Positions 1 to 7,508 of a stretch of DNA of 64,000 nt are shown here, in pieces. The notes below the pieces were generated by a model, which made no database searches, had not been told where the DNA came from, and saw nothing but the letters and a program-made list of their open reading frames with translations. The translations under genes and the position numbers were made by a program. The stretch comes from Micromonospora sediminimaris (GTDB lineage Bacteria > Actinomycetota > Actinomycetes > Mycobacteriales > Micromonosporaceae). Numbering within the stretch: the stretch's first letter is position 1; each line of letters opens with the position of its first letter. The stretch is from contig FOLJ01000006.1 of assembly GCA_900112325.1 (NCBI GenBank), forward strand, positions 62,001 to 126,000. The letters are read 5' to 3'.

Positions 1-226
1 AGACGTAGGTGCCGCCGGACTCGGGATAGCGGGCGGCCAGCCGGGCGGAACTTGTCGCGTTGCAGAACGCGATGAACCCGGCCAGGGCCAGAGCGACAAG
101 CAGTCCGGTGCCGCCGGCCGCCGCAGCGGCCGGGGCGAAGACCACGAAGATGCCTGCGCCGAGCATCGATCCGAGGCCGATGACGACGGCGTCCGGTACG
201 CCCAGCCGTCGCGCGAGTCGGTCCAC
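1..226 (-). CDS. APC-type amino acid permease, N-terminal fragment
   Basis: The first 75 residues of a membrane transporter are present; the rest lies beyond the left edge of the window. The visible part reads through a short basic N-terminus (MDRLARRLGV) and then a hydrophobic segment containing GLGSMLGAGIF, the unwound first-helix motif of the amino acid-polyamine-organocation family, followed by a second helix and the segment YPESGGTYV, also typical of the family. The GTG start is chosen because a TAGGGT box ends six bases before it, which fits a leaderless transcript. Substrate cannot be told from this fragment. The promoter box overlaps the stop codon of the phosphatase gene on the same strand. 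Confidence 0.8.
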   Translation of the reverse strand, partial: MDRLARRLGVPDAVVIGLGSMLGAGIFVVFAPAAAAAGGTGLLVALALAGFIAFCNATSSARLAARYPESGGTYV

Positions 227-232
227 GCCGGC

Positions 233-238
233 ACCCTA
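233..238 (-). promoter_or_regulatory. -10 box (TAGGGT), leaderless permease gene
   Basis: On the minus strand TAGGGT is followed by six bases and then the GTG start of the permease. The spacing puts the transcript start at or next to the start codon. No clear -35 box is seen. Confidence 0.55.
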
Positions 239-997
239 CCGGTGCCGGGCGAACGGCCCGTCCCACTGCCGAAGGTGCCCGGGCAGCGGCAGGTCGTCCC
301 AGGGCACCCGGTGCAGCAGCCGGTCCAGCAGCAACCCCAGCAGCAGGGCGGCCAGCCCGTCGGTGAGCCAGTGGAAGTTGAGGTAGGTGGTGGTGACCAG
401 CAGGATCCCCGGCGGCGCATACCGCACCAGCCGGTACAGGCCGGCCGGCAGCCGACCGACGGTCAGCGACACCAGCAGCAGGGCGATGACGCCGTACCAG
501 ACGATCGCGTTGGCCACGTGCCCCGACGGGTACGACATCGAGTAGGCACCGGCCGGCAGGTGGTTGAAGACCTGCACAGCCTCCTCCGGCGCCAGGAACG
601 GCTCCTTGACCGAGGCGGTGGGCGCCGCCCGGTCGGTCCAGAGCTTGAGCGGACCTATGGTCACCATGGTGATCAGGAGGGCACCCGCGACCAGCAGGAA
701 CGGCCGGATCGTCCGGCGACGCCAGGCCACCGCCACCGCCAGTGCGCCGGAGAGCGGCAGCAGCAGACCGCCGCCCTGTCCGAGCAGGTTGAACGCCCTG
801 GCGGTCCAGTACAGCGGGGCCGGGTCGTGGGTGAAGGCCCACTCGCTGACCGCGAGGTCGAGATCGAGCAGGTGACCGTTGGCGAGCGCGGCGGTCAGCG
901 CCACGAACCCGGCCAGCAGCACGGCGTCGAACCACCAGCCGGCTGGGCGTACCGGTGCCGGGCGGATTCTCCGGCGTACCGATGTCGTCTCCCGCAC
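236..997 (-). CDS. PAP2-family membrane phosphatase
   Basis: A 253-residue polytopic membrane protein of the phosphatidic acid phosphatase type 2 family, likely acting on a lipid phosphate or lipid pyrophosphate at the outer face of the membrane. The family motifs are visible: K118 to R123 in KLWTDRAAP, PSGH at about 157-160, and the third motif with H209 and D213 in NFHWLTDG. The Arg that usually precedes the third-motif His is not obvious. About five or six hydrophobic helices are present. An upstream GTG at 1006 is rejected because it lies inside the TAGCGT box; the GTG at 997 is seven bases downstream of that box. The specific substrate is unknown. Confidence 0.85.
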   Translation of the reverse strand: MRETTSVRRRIRPAPVRPAGWWFDAVLLAGFVALTAALANGHLLDLDLAVSEWAFTHDPAPLYWTARAFNLLGQGGGLLLPLSGALAVAVAWRRRTIRPFLLVAGALLITMVTIGPLKLWTDRAAPTASVKEPFLAPEEAVQVFNHLPAGAYSMSYPSGHVANAIVWYGVIALLLVSLTVGRLPAGLYRLVRYAPPGILLVTTTYLNFHWLTDGLAALLLGLLLDRLLHRVPWDDLPLPGHLRQWDGPFARHR

Positions 998-1004
998 CCC
1001 GATC

Positions 1005-1010
1005 ACGCTA
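1005..1010 (-). promoter_or_regulatory. -10 box (TAGCGT) of the PAP2 gene
   Basis: TAGCGT on the minus strand ends seven bases before the GTG at 997. This geometry decides the start codon and suggests a leaderless mRNA. Confidence 0.5.
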
Positions 1011-1100
1011 CCGGCCCGCGCGGTGCCTCCGGCGGACGGCGACTGTGGGCCGAGCCACGTAGGGAGGCGTTCCGGCGGAGGAAACGTCAAACTTGACGCC

Positions 1101-2309
1101 GTGCGGATCACCTCGGCCCTCGTCGACCCGGCGCTGCTCGACCTTCCCTGGTCGACACCGCTGGAGCAGTGGCCGGCCGAACACCTGGTCGCGCTGCCGC
1201 AGGGCATCTCCCGGCACGTGGTGCGGTTCGTGCAGTTGGGCGGGCACGTCTACGCGGTGAAGGAGACCGGCGAGCGGGTGGCCGAGCGGGAGTACGACCT
1301 GCTGCGTGCCCTGGAACGGATCGACTTCCCGTCGGTGAAGGCGGTGGCGATCGTCGCCGACCGGGAGTCCGACGCCGGTGAGCCGCTGGACCCGGTACTG
1401 ATCACCCGTCATCTCCAGTTCTCCCTGCCGTACCGGGCGCTCTTCTCCCACACGCTGCGGCCACCGACGATGGGGCGGCTGCTCGACGCGCTCGCCGCGC
1501 TGCTGGTCCGGATGCATCTGACCGGCTTCTTCTGGGGTGACTGCTCGCTGTCGAACACGCTGTTCCGGCGGGACGCTGGTGCCTTCGCCGCCTATCTGGT
1601 CGACGCCGAGACCGGCGCGCTGCGCAGCGTGCTCTCCAACGGCCAGCGTGGCGAGGACCTGGAGATCGCCCGGGTCAACATCTTCGGCGAGGCGCTCGAC
1701 CTTCAAGCGGCCGGGCTGCTGCACGACTCGATCGACCCCGAGGTGGTCTGCGAGGAGGTGGTGCAGCGCTACGAGCGACTCTGGCACGAGATCACCTACG
1801 AGCAGCAGGTCGAGCGCGCGGCCCGGCACGACATCGAGGGGCGCATCCGCCGGCTCAACGAGCTGGGCTTCGATGTGGCGGAGGTGGCCATGTCGAGCAT
1901 CGACAACGGCCGGTACCTGATTCGGCCGAAGGTGGTCGACGCCGGGTACCACCATCGCCGGCTGCTCCGCCTCACCGGGCTGGACGCGGAGGAGAACCAG
2001 GCCCGCAAGCTGCTCAACGACCTGGACGCGTACCGGGCGGAGAGCGACCTGACCGACGAGCAGCAGGCCGCGCACCGTTGGCTGACCGAGGTGTTCGAGC
2101 CGGTGGTCCGGGCGGTACCGGCGCACCTGCGGCGCAAGCTGGAGCCGCAGGAGCTGTTCGCCCAGATCATCGAGCACAAGTGGCTGCTCTCCGAGCAGGC
2201 CGGTCGGGACGTGGGGATGCGCCACGCGGTGCAGTCGTTCCTGTCGGACGTGCTGGTGCACCGCCCGGACGAGCAGGCCGTTCTCGGCGTGGAGATCTCC
2301 GCGGGCTGA
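1101..2309 (+). CDS. DUF4032 protein with kinase-like (RIO/LPS-kinase type) domain
   Basis: A 402-residue cytosolic protein. The N-terminal 180 residues carry the signature of an atypical kinase fold: a lysine in YAVKET (about K54), the catalytic-loop-like GDCSLSNTLF (146-155, with D147 and N152), and VDAETG (167-172) in the place of the metal-binding Asp. The C-terminal half, with conserved blocks such as IEHKWLLSEQAGRDVG, corresponds to DUF4032. The GTG start is the first in frame beyond the divergent phosphatase promoter; a purine-rich stretch at 1075-1083 is rather far for a ribosome site. Its substrate is not known. It ends 18 bases from the convergent nagA. Confidence 0.75.
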   Translation: MRITSALVDPALLDLPWSTPLEQWPAEHLVALPQGISRHVVRFVQLGGHVYAVKETGERVAEREYDLLRALERIDFPSVKAVAIVADRESDAGEPLDPVLITRHLQFSLPYRALFSHTLRPPTMGRLLDALAALLVRMHLTGFFWGDCSLSNTLFRRDAGAFAAYLVDAETGALRSVLSNGQRGEDLEIARVNIFGEALDLQAAGLLHDSIDPEVVCEEVVQRYERLWHEITYEQQVERAARHDIEGRIRRLNELGFDVAEVAMSSIDNGRYLIRPKVVDAGYHHRRLLRLTGLDAEENQARKLLNDLDAYRAESDLTDEQQAAHRWLTEVFEPVVRAVPAHLRRKLEPQELFAQIIEHKWLLSEQAGRDVGMRHAVQSFLSDVLVHRPDEQAVLGVEISAG

Positions 2310-2326
2310 CCTGGCGGCTGCCGGGT

Positions 2327-3436
2327 TCACTCCACCCAGGCACCGGCCCGCATCACCCGGACGATCTCCAGGTCGTCGTCGAGCACCACCAGGTCGGCGC
2401 GGAGCCCGGTCTGGAGGGTGCCCACCTCGTCGCCGAGGCCGACGGCCAGGGCCGGCGTGGTGGACGCCATGCGTACCGCGTCGGGGACCGAGACCCCGGC
2501 GGCGACCGTACGGCGCAGCGCCGCGTCCATGGTCAGCGTGCTCCCCGCGATCGCCCCGTCGCGGGAGAGCCGGGCCACCCCGTCGCTCACCGTCACCGCC
2601 TGGCCGCCCAGCTCGTACTCGCCGTCCGGCATGCCGGCGGCGGCCATCGCGTCGGTGACCAGCGCGCACCGTTCCGGTCCGGCGGTCGAGGTGGCGAAGG
2701 TGAGCGTCCCTTCGTGCAGGTGCACCCCGTCGGCGACCAGCTCGCAGATCACGTTCGGCGCGCCGAGCAGCGCCACCACGGGGCCGGGGTCGCGGTGGTG
2801 CACCGGGCGCATCCCGTTGAACAGGTGGGTGCCGACGGTCGCGCCCGCCGCCACGGCAGCGCGGGTCTGGTCGTACGTGCCGTCGGTGTGGCCGACAGCG
2901 GCGACCACCCCGTGTCGAGTGAGCAGTTCCACGGCCTCCAGCGCGCCCGCACGCTCGGGAGCGAGGGTGACCATCCGGACCGCGCCGTCACCGATCTTGA
3001 TGAGCTCGGTCAGCTCGTCGGCGGAGGGATCCCGCAGGAACTCCGGATTCTGCGCGCCGCACCGGGCGGCGGAGAGGTAGGGCCCCTCGAAGTGGATGCC
3101 GCCCAGCACCCCGTCGCGGACCAGCGGCGCGAAGGCGGCGGTGGCCGAGCGCATCAGCTCGAGCGGGGAGCTGACCAGGCTGGCCAGCAGGCTGGTGGTG
3201 CCGTGCCGCAGGTGGAACGCGGCGGCGGCCCGGGCCTGGTCGGCGTCGCCGGTGGTGAAGGTGTGCCCGCCGCCGCCATGGCTGTGGATGTCCACGAACC
3301 CGGGCACGATCCAGTGCCCGTCGCGCACCGACGGGTACTCGGCGACCGCACTGATCCGGTCGCCTCTGACCTCGACGCAGCCCTGCCAGATCACCCCGCC
3401 GGGGGTCACCACCTTGCCGTTCACCCGTACGGTCAT
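2327..3436 (-). CDS. nagA: N-acetylglucosamine-6-phosphate deacetylase
   Basis: This enzyme removes acetate from N-acetylglucosamine 6-phosphate to give glucosamine 6-phosphate in amino-sugar catabolism and cell-wall recycling. The 369-residue length is normal. The amidohydrolase features are visible: PGFVDIHSHG with the HxH pair at 51-53, HFEGPYL with a metal-binding Glu near 117, VGHTDG and THLFNGM with later metal His residues, and the catalytic Asp in VTDAMAAAG near 258. The ATG overlaps the stop of the upstream ROK gene by four bases, so translation is probably coupled. It is the last gene of the SIS-ROK-nagA operon, under the DeoR-type regulator upstream. Confidence 0.95.
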   Translation of the reverse strand: MTVRVNGKVVTPGGVIWQGCVEVRGDRISAVAEYPSVRDGHWIVPGFVDIHSHGGGGHTFTTGDADQARAAAAFHLRHGTTSLLASLVSSPLELMRSATAAFAPLVRDGVLGGIHFEGPYLSAARCGAQNPEFLRDPSADELTELIKIGDGAVRMVTLAPERAGALEAVELLTRHGVVAAVGHTDGTYDQTRAAVAAGATVGTHLFNGMRPVHHRDPGPVVALLGAPNVICELVADGVHLHEGTLTFATSTAGPERCALVTDAMAAAGMPDGEYELGGQAVTVSDGVARLSRDGAIAGSTLTMDAALRRTVAAGVSVPDAVRMASTTPALAVGLGDEVGTLQTGLRADLVVLDDDLEIVRVMRAGAWVE

Positions 3437-4434
3437 GGCGTCTCCAACTGGTCGAGGGCGAGTAGGGCGGCGCCGAGGCAGCCTGCCTCGTCGCCGAGGA
3501 CGGCCGGGACCAGTTGCGGCTCCCGGTGGAAGGTCAGCCGGTCCCGCAGCGCGGCACGCAGCGGGTCGAACAGCCCGGCGCCGGCCTGGGCCAGGCCGCC
3601 ACCGAGGACGATGGTCGCCACGTCGAACAGGGCCTGGGCGGTGGCGAGGCCGTCGGCAAGTGCCTCGACCGCCTCCCGCCAGACCCGGGTGGCCACTTCC
3701 TCGCCGGCCGCCGCCCGGGCAGCCACCTGGGCGGCGGTCACCATGGTCCGCCCCGGGCCCGGTCCGGCGGCGGACCCACCGTCCGGTGCGGTGGTTACAC
3801 CCGCAGCCGGTTCGGCGTCCGTGACGGCGGTGGTCAGTTCGGCGTAGCGGCGGGCGACGGCCGAGGCGGAGGCGAGCGCCTCCAGGCAGCCCGACCGTCC
3901 GCAACCGCAGACCGGCCCGTCCGGGCGGATCAGGATGTGACCGAGTTCCCCCGCGGCACCGTGCGCCCCGGTGGCGGCCGAGCCGGCCACCACGTGCGCG
4001 GCGGCGATGCCGGTGCCGATCGCCACGAACAGCACATGCCCGGTGGCTCGGCCGGCACCCAACCGCGCCTCGGCGAGGCCACCGGCGCGCACGTCGTGGC
4101 CGAGCGCCGTGGGCAGGCCGAGTCGCGCGGACGCCAGGTCGCGCAGGGGTACGTCCCGGAAGCCGACGTTCGCCGACCAGACCGCGACGCCGCGCGCCTC
4201 GTCCACGACGCCGGGCACCACGATGCCGAGCGCGATCGGGGTGAGCCCGTCCGCGCGGGCCTTGCCGGCGAGTCCCTCGGCCACCGTCAAAATCGTCTCG
4301 ACCACGGCGTCGGGGCCGCGCCCGGTGTCGGTGGGGTGCCGTTCGGCGTGCCGCACCACACCGTCCGTGTCGACAAGCGCGCATTTCATTCCGGTGCCAC
4401 CCACGTCCAGCGCGACGGCAACCTCTCCGGTCAC
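3433..4434 (-). CDS. ROK-family sugar kinase
   Basis: A 333-residue ROK protein without a helix-turn-helix, so an enzyme rather than a repressor. It has the phosphate-binding DVGGTGMK at 10-17, a probable catalytic Asp in LGHDVRAGG (D114), the GELGHI motif at 162-167, and the zinc-binding cysteines of CGCGRSGCLE (C176, C178, C183). From its position between a SIS protein and nagA it most likely phosphorylates N-acetylglucosamine or glucosamine; glucokinase is the alternative. About 25 residues rich in Gly, Ala and Pro after the zinc motif look like a loose surface insertion. The GTG start overlaps the upstream stop as GTGA. Confidence 0.88.
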   Translation of the reverse strand: MTGEVAVALDVGGTGMKCALVDTDGVVRHAERHPTDTGRGPDAVVETILTVAEGLAGKARADGLTPIALGIVVPGVVDEARGVAVWSANVGFRDVPLRDLASARLGLPTALGHDVRAGGLAEARLGAGRATGHVLFVAIGTGIAAAHVVAGSAATGAHGAAGELGHILIRPDGPVCGCGRSGCLEALASASAVARRYAELTTAVTDAEPAAGVTTAPDGGSAAGPGPGRTMVTAAQVAARAAAGEEVATRVWREAVEALADGLATAQALFDVATIVLGGGLAQAGAGLFDPLRAALRDRLTFHREPQLVPAVLGDEAGCLGAALLALDQLETP

Positions 4435-5360
4435 GTGAGAACCACGGACCGGCTCAGGTGCCGGGGCGCGTCGGGGTCGAGGCCGCGACTGGTGGCCAGC
4501 GCGACGGCGAAGCGCTGGGCCAGGATCAGGTCGGCCATCGGGTCGACCGGGGTACGCCCGGCGGCCCACCGACCGAGCACCGTGCGGTAGCCGTGGGTGC
4601 GGCTGTGTGCGAAGGATGCGCCGGTGGCCGCGACGTCCTCGGGCAGCCCGTCGGGCAACTCGCCGAAGGCCCAGACCAGCCGGCCGGGAGCGGCCACCGA
4701 GATGGGGCCGTGCCGGTAGTCCATCGCGGGGTACGCCTCGGCCCAGAAGGTGGCCGCCTCGCGGCACTTCAGCGCGGCCTCCTGGGCCAGGCCGATCGTC
4801 CAGCCGCGACCGAGGAAGGTGACCTGCTCGATCAGGCTCGGGTCGATCGGCAGTGGGGCCCGGACGGCGACCTCCGCGTCGGCGACCAGTGCGGTCATGT
4901 TGTCGCCGAGGTTGGCGCGGAGCAGCGCCAGCGCGGTGGTGGCGAAGCGGGTCTGCACCACGGAGCGTTCGTCGGCGAACGGCAGGGTGACGGCGGCGTC
5001 TGCGATCTCCACCACCGGAGACCCGGGATCGCCGACCAGCACCGTGGTCGGTGTCCGGCCGCGCAGCGCGGCGAGCAGCTCCAGCACCTCCGTTGTGGTG
5101 CCGGAGCGGGTGATCGCCAACAGCCGGTCGTAGTGGCGGCCAGCGGGAAACTCGCTGGCCTGGAAGGCGTCGGTCTCGCCCTGGCCGGCTGCCTCGCGGC
5201 GGGCCGCGTACGCCATGGCCATGAACCACGACGTACCGCAGCCGACGACGGCGACCCGCTCACCGGGGCGGGGGAGGCGGTCGAGCATCGCCGGGGCCAG
5301 GTCGCTCGCCTGACGCCAGCAGTCCGGCTGGCTCGCGATCTCCGCGTGGACGTACGCCAT
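4431..5360 (-). CDS. Double-SIS sugar isomerase/deaminase (AgaS/GlmS-C type)
   Basis: A 309-residue protein made of two sugar isomerase domains without the glutaminase half of GlmS. The first domain shows VVGCGTSWF (38-46) and ITRSGTTTE (83-91), which bind the sugar phosphate. The second carries the conserved LAQEAALKCREA segment. Such stand-alone proteins usually deaminate or isomerise amino-sugar phosphates, for example glucosamine 6-phosphate to fructose 6-phosphate, which would complete the pathway with the ROK kinase and NagA. The ATG at 5360 has a good GCGAGGAG ribosome site; an ATG at 5393 has none. It is the first gene of the operon, divergent from the DeoR gene. Confidence 0.88.
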   Translation of the reverse strand: MAYVHAEIASQPDCWRQASDLAPAMLDRLPRPGERVAVVGCGTSWFMAMAYAARREAAGQGETDAFQASEFPAGRHYDRLLAITRSGTTTEVLELLAALRGRTPTTVLVGDPGSPVVEIADAAVTLPFADERSVVQTRFATTALALLRANLGDNMTALVADAEVAVRAPLPIDPSLIEQVTFLGRGWTIGLAQEAALKCREAATFWAEAYPAMDYRHGPISVAAPGRLVWAFGELPDGLPEDVAATGASFAHSRTHGYRTVLGRWAAGRTPVDPMADLILAQRFAVALATSRGLDPDAPRHLSRSVVLT

Positions 5361-5413
5361 GAGAACTCCTCGCAGGGGCGGAGCCTTGCGCATTACGGCT
5401 CGTTAATCCCGTC

Positions 5414-5437
5414 TTTCGCGCGCCATTCTGCGTGAAG
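5414..5437. promoter_or_regulatory. Putative second DeoR-type operator
   Basis: A 24-base sequence beginning TTTCGCGCG and ending GCGTGAAG. It matches the stronger site at 5498-5521 at 16 of 24 positions, including the TTTCG and GAA ends. It lies 54 bases upstream of the SIS start codon, where a repressor could block the operon promoter. Confidence 0.45.
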
Positions 5438-5497
5438 CATCCCCGAAATGGCAACCACGGGAGCGATCGCGCAGAGATGGTTTTTGCCTCTTCGTAG

Positions 5498-5521
5498 TTT
5501 CGAGCACTACTGTGCACGAAA
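5498..5521. promoter_or_regulatory. Inverted-repeat operator for the DeoR-type regulator
   Basis: Arms TTTCGAGCAC and GTGCACGAAA separated by four bases form a 9-of-10 inverted repeat. It lies 35 bases upstream of the regulator start and between the divergent genes, so autoregulation and control of the amino-sugar operon are likely. Confidence 0.65.
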
Positions 5522-5556
5522 CCAATCACCGATCGTGCAGACACGGGAGGCCCGGG

Positions 5557-6342
5557 GTGGACCGCTACGCGAGATGGAACGCCCTGCTCGAAATGCTCAC
5601 CGACTCGGGCCGGGTCACCGTGGAAGAGGCTGCGGAACGGCTCGACGTCTCCCAGGCGACCATCCGCCGGGATTTCGACCAACTCGCGCAGCAGCAGATG
5701 ATCACGCGTACCCGGGGTGGAGCGGTCGCCAACGGGGTCTCGTACGACCTGCCGCTGCGCTACAAGACGGCCAAGCACTCGGCGGAGAAGCAGCGCATCG
5801 GCGCGGCGGCGGCCGCGCTCGTCTCGCCGGGCACGGTGGTCGGCCTCAACGGTGGCACCACCAGCACCGAGGTGGCTCGGGCGCTGGCGGTGCGCCCGGA
5901 TCTCAACACCAACGCCGAGGGTGCCCAGCTGACCGTGGTCACCAACGCCCTGAACATCGCCAACGAGTTGCTAGTCCGGTCCCGGATGAAGGTGGTGGTG
6001 GCCGGCGGCGTGGTGCGGCCCAAGTCCTTCGAGCTGGTCGGGCCACTGGGCGGGGCGCTGCTACGCGAGGTCACGCTGGACGTGGCGCTGCTCGGGGTGG
6101 ACGCCATCGATCCGCTGCTCGGTGCGGCGGCTCATCACGAGGGTGAGGCGGCGATGAACAACCTCATGGTGGCGCGGGCCAAGCGGGTCGTGATCATCGC
6201 GGACTCGTCCAAGCTGGGCGGTCATGCCTTCGCTCGGATCTGCCCGGTCGACCGGGTCGAGACGCTGGTCACCGATTCCGGAGCCGCGCCCGAGGTGGTA
6301 GACGCCTTCCGTGCCGCCGGGGTCCACGTCATCTGCGCCTGA
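5557..6342 (+). CDS. DeoR/GlpR-family transcriptional regulator
   Basis: A 261-residue repressor of normal family length. Residues about 6-58 form the winged helix-turn-helix, with VTVEEAAERLDVSQATIRR and the wing segment TRTRGGAV. The remainder is the ISOCOT-type sugar-phosphate sensor, with GLNGGTTSTEVARAL, VTNALNIANEL and the C-terminal ADSSKLG segment. The GTG at 5557 is chosen because GGGAGG ends six bases before it and the HTH starts at the usual place. It is divergent from the SIS-ROK-nagA operon, which it probably represses until a phosphorylated amino sugar is bound. Confidence 0.9.
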   Translation: MDRYARWNALLEMLTDSGRVTVEEAAERLDVSQATIRRDFDQLAQQQMITRTRGGAVANGVSYDLPLRYKTAKHSAEKQRIGAAAAALVSPGTVVGLNGGTTSTEVARALAVRPDLNTNAEGAQLTVVTNALNIANELLVRSRMKVVVAGGVVRPKSFELVGPLGGALLREVTLDVALLGVDAIDPLLGAAAHHEGEAAMNNLMVARAKRVVIIADSSKLGGHAFARICPVDRVETLVTDSGAAPEVVDAFRAAGVHVICA

Positions 6343-6417
6343 GCGCTCCGGCCCCGAGGCTGACCTGGCGTCGCTTCGTCGACGCTCACGGTATTGAAAT
6401 CTTCCGTTCGGCGTGGC

Positions 6418-6457
6418 GCTGCATACCGGGTATTGCCTGCGGCTGCATACCGCGTAT
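6418..6457. promoter_or_regulatory. Tandem 24-bp spaced GCTGCATACC operator-like repeats
   Basis: GCTGCATACCGGGTAT (from 6418) and GCTGCATACCGCGTAT (from 6442) recur with a 24-base period. Each holds the interrupted palindrome ATAC-N3-GTAT. They lie 41-80 bases upstream of the TTG start of the ABC ATPase and look like a pair of regulator sites. No matching regulator gene is adjacent. Confidence 0.5.
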
Positions 6458-6497
6458 GGTGTCGTCGTCGCCCACACACCAACGGGGGAGGTGCAGC

Positions 6498-7508
6498 TTG
6501 CCAGCTGTCCTGGAAATCGAAGGTCTACGAAAGACGTACCGAAGCCGACGCCGTGGCACCCGCAACGCCCTGGACGGCTTCGACATGCGGGTCGAGGCGG
6601 GCCAGGTGCACGGCTTCCTCGGTCCCAACGGGTCCGGCAAGACCACCACGCTGCGTACGCTGCTCGGCCTGATCCGGCCGGACGGCGGCCGGATGGCGAT
6701 CCTCGGGCACGAGGTGCCCGGGACGCTGGACCAGGTCGCCCCGCAGGTCGGCGCGATCGTGGAGAGCCCGCAGTTCTTCCCGCACTTCACCGCGCGCGAC
6801 ACGCTGTCGCTGCTGGCCGGTGCCGGTGACCTGCCCGAGCAGCGGGTCGACGAGGTGCTGGAGCTGGTCGGTCTACGCGATCGGGCCGGTGAGCGGGTCA
6901 AGACGTACTCGCTCGGCATGAAGCAGCGACTCGCGGTTGCCTCGGCGTTGCTCAAGAACCCGCGGCTGCTGATCCTGGACGAGCCGGCCAACGGCCTCGA
7001 CCCGGGCGGCATCCGGGAGATGCGCACGCTGATGCGCAACCTCTCCGAGGCCGGCATGACGGTGGTGCTGTCCAGCCACATCCTCGGCGAGATCCAGCTG
7101 ATCTGCGACTCGGTCACCATCATCTCGCTGGGCCGGCGGGTCGCCTTCGGCCCGGTCGACGAGGTGCTGGCACAGCACTCGTCCGGCGCGGTCCGGGTGC
7201 GGCTGGAGGCGGTCACCGACCTTCCGGTCGCCGCCACGGCACTGACCCGGGCCGGCGTACGCGTCACCACGAACGACGACCACCTGATGCTCGCCGGGGT
7301 GGACAAGCCGGCCACGGTCACCCGGATCCTGGCCGAGCAGAGCCTCTACGTCAGCGAACTCGCGCCGATCGCTGTCGACCTGGAGAGCGTCTTCCTCGAA
7401 CTGACCGCCACCGCGCCGGTACCCGGCCAGCACCGGCAGGTCGACCAGTCCGTACGAATCGACGGGACGGCGCCGTCCGCGCCCGCCGGAGGAGGTTGGG
7501 GCGCGTGA
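6498..7508 (+). CDS. ABC transporter ATP-binding protein (DrrA/CcmA type)
   Basis: A 336-residue ATPase of an ABC-2 type exporter. Walker A GPNGSGKT lies at 42-49, the signature YSLGMKQR at 137-144, Walker B LLILDEP at 157-163, and the H-loop SSHI near 194. A C-terminal extension of roughly 100 residues is the regulatory domain common in antibiotic-exporter ATPases. The TTG start is preferred because GGGGGAGG ends about seven bases before it and the domain begins right there. Its stop overlaps the GTG of the permease, so the two are co-translated. The substrate is unknown; drug or peptide export is plausible. Confidence 0.9.
   Translation: MPAVLEIEGLRKTYRSRRRGTRNALDGFDMRVEAGQVHGFLGPNGSGKTTTLRTLLGLIRPDGGRMAILGHEVPGTLDQVAPQVGAIVESPQFFPHFTARDTLSLLAGAGDLPEQRVDEVLELVGLRDRAGERVKTYSLGMKQRLAVASALLKNPRLLILDEPANGLDPGGIREMRTLMRNLSEAGMTVVLSSHILGEIQLICDSVTIISLGRRVAFGPVDEVLAQHSSGAVRVRLEAVTDLPVAATALTRAGVRVTTNDDHLMLAGVDKPATVTRILAEQSLYVSELAPIAVDLESVFLELTATAPVPGQHRQVDQSVRIDGTAPSAPAGGGWGA

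Noticed and set aside
1008..2669. 553-residue open frame on the minus strand opposite the DUF4032 gene
   Set aside because: It is antisense to a protein with clear family motifs, is full of Arg, His and Gly as expected from a GC-rich shadow frame, and has no ribosome site or domain.
2327..4384. Long extension upstream of nagA to give 685 residues
   Set aside because: The added part overlaps the ROK gene out of frame; the true NagA starts at 3436 with an ATGA overlap.
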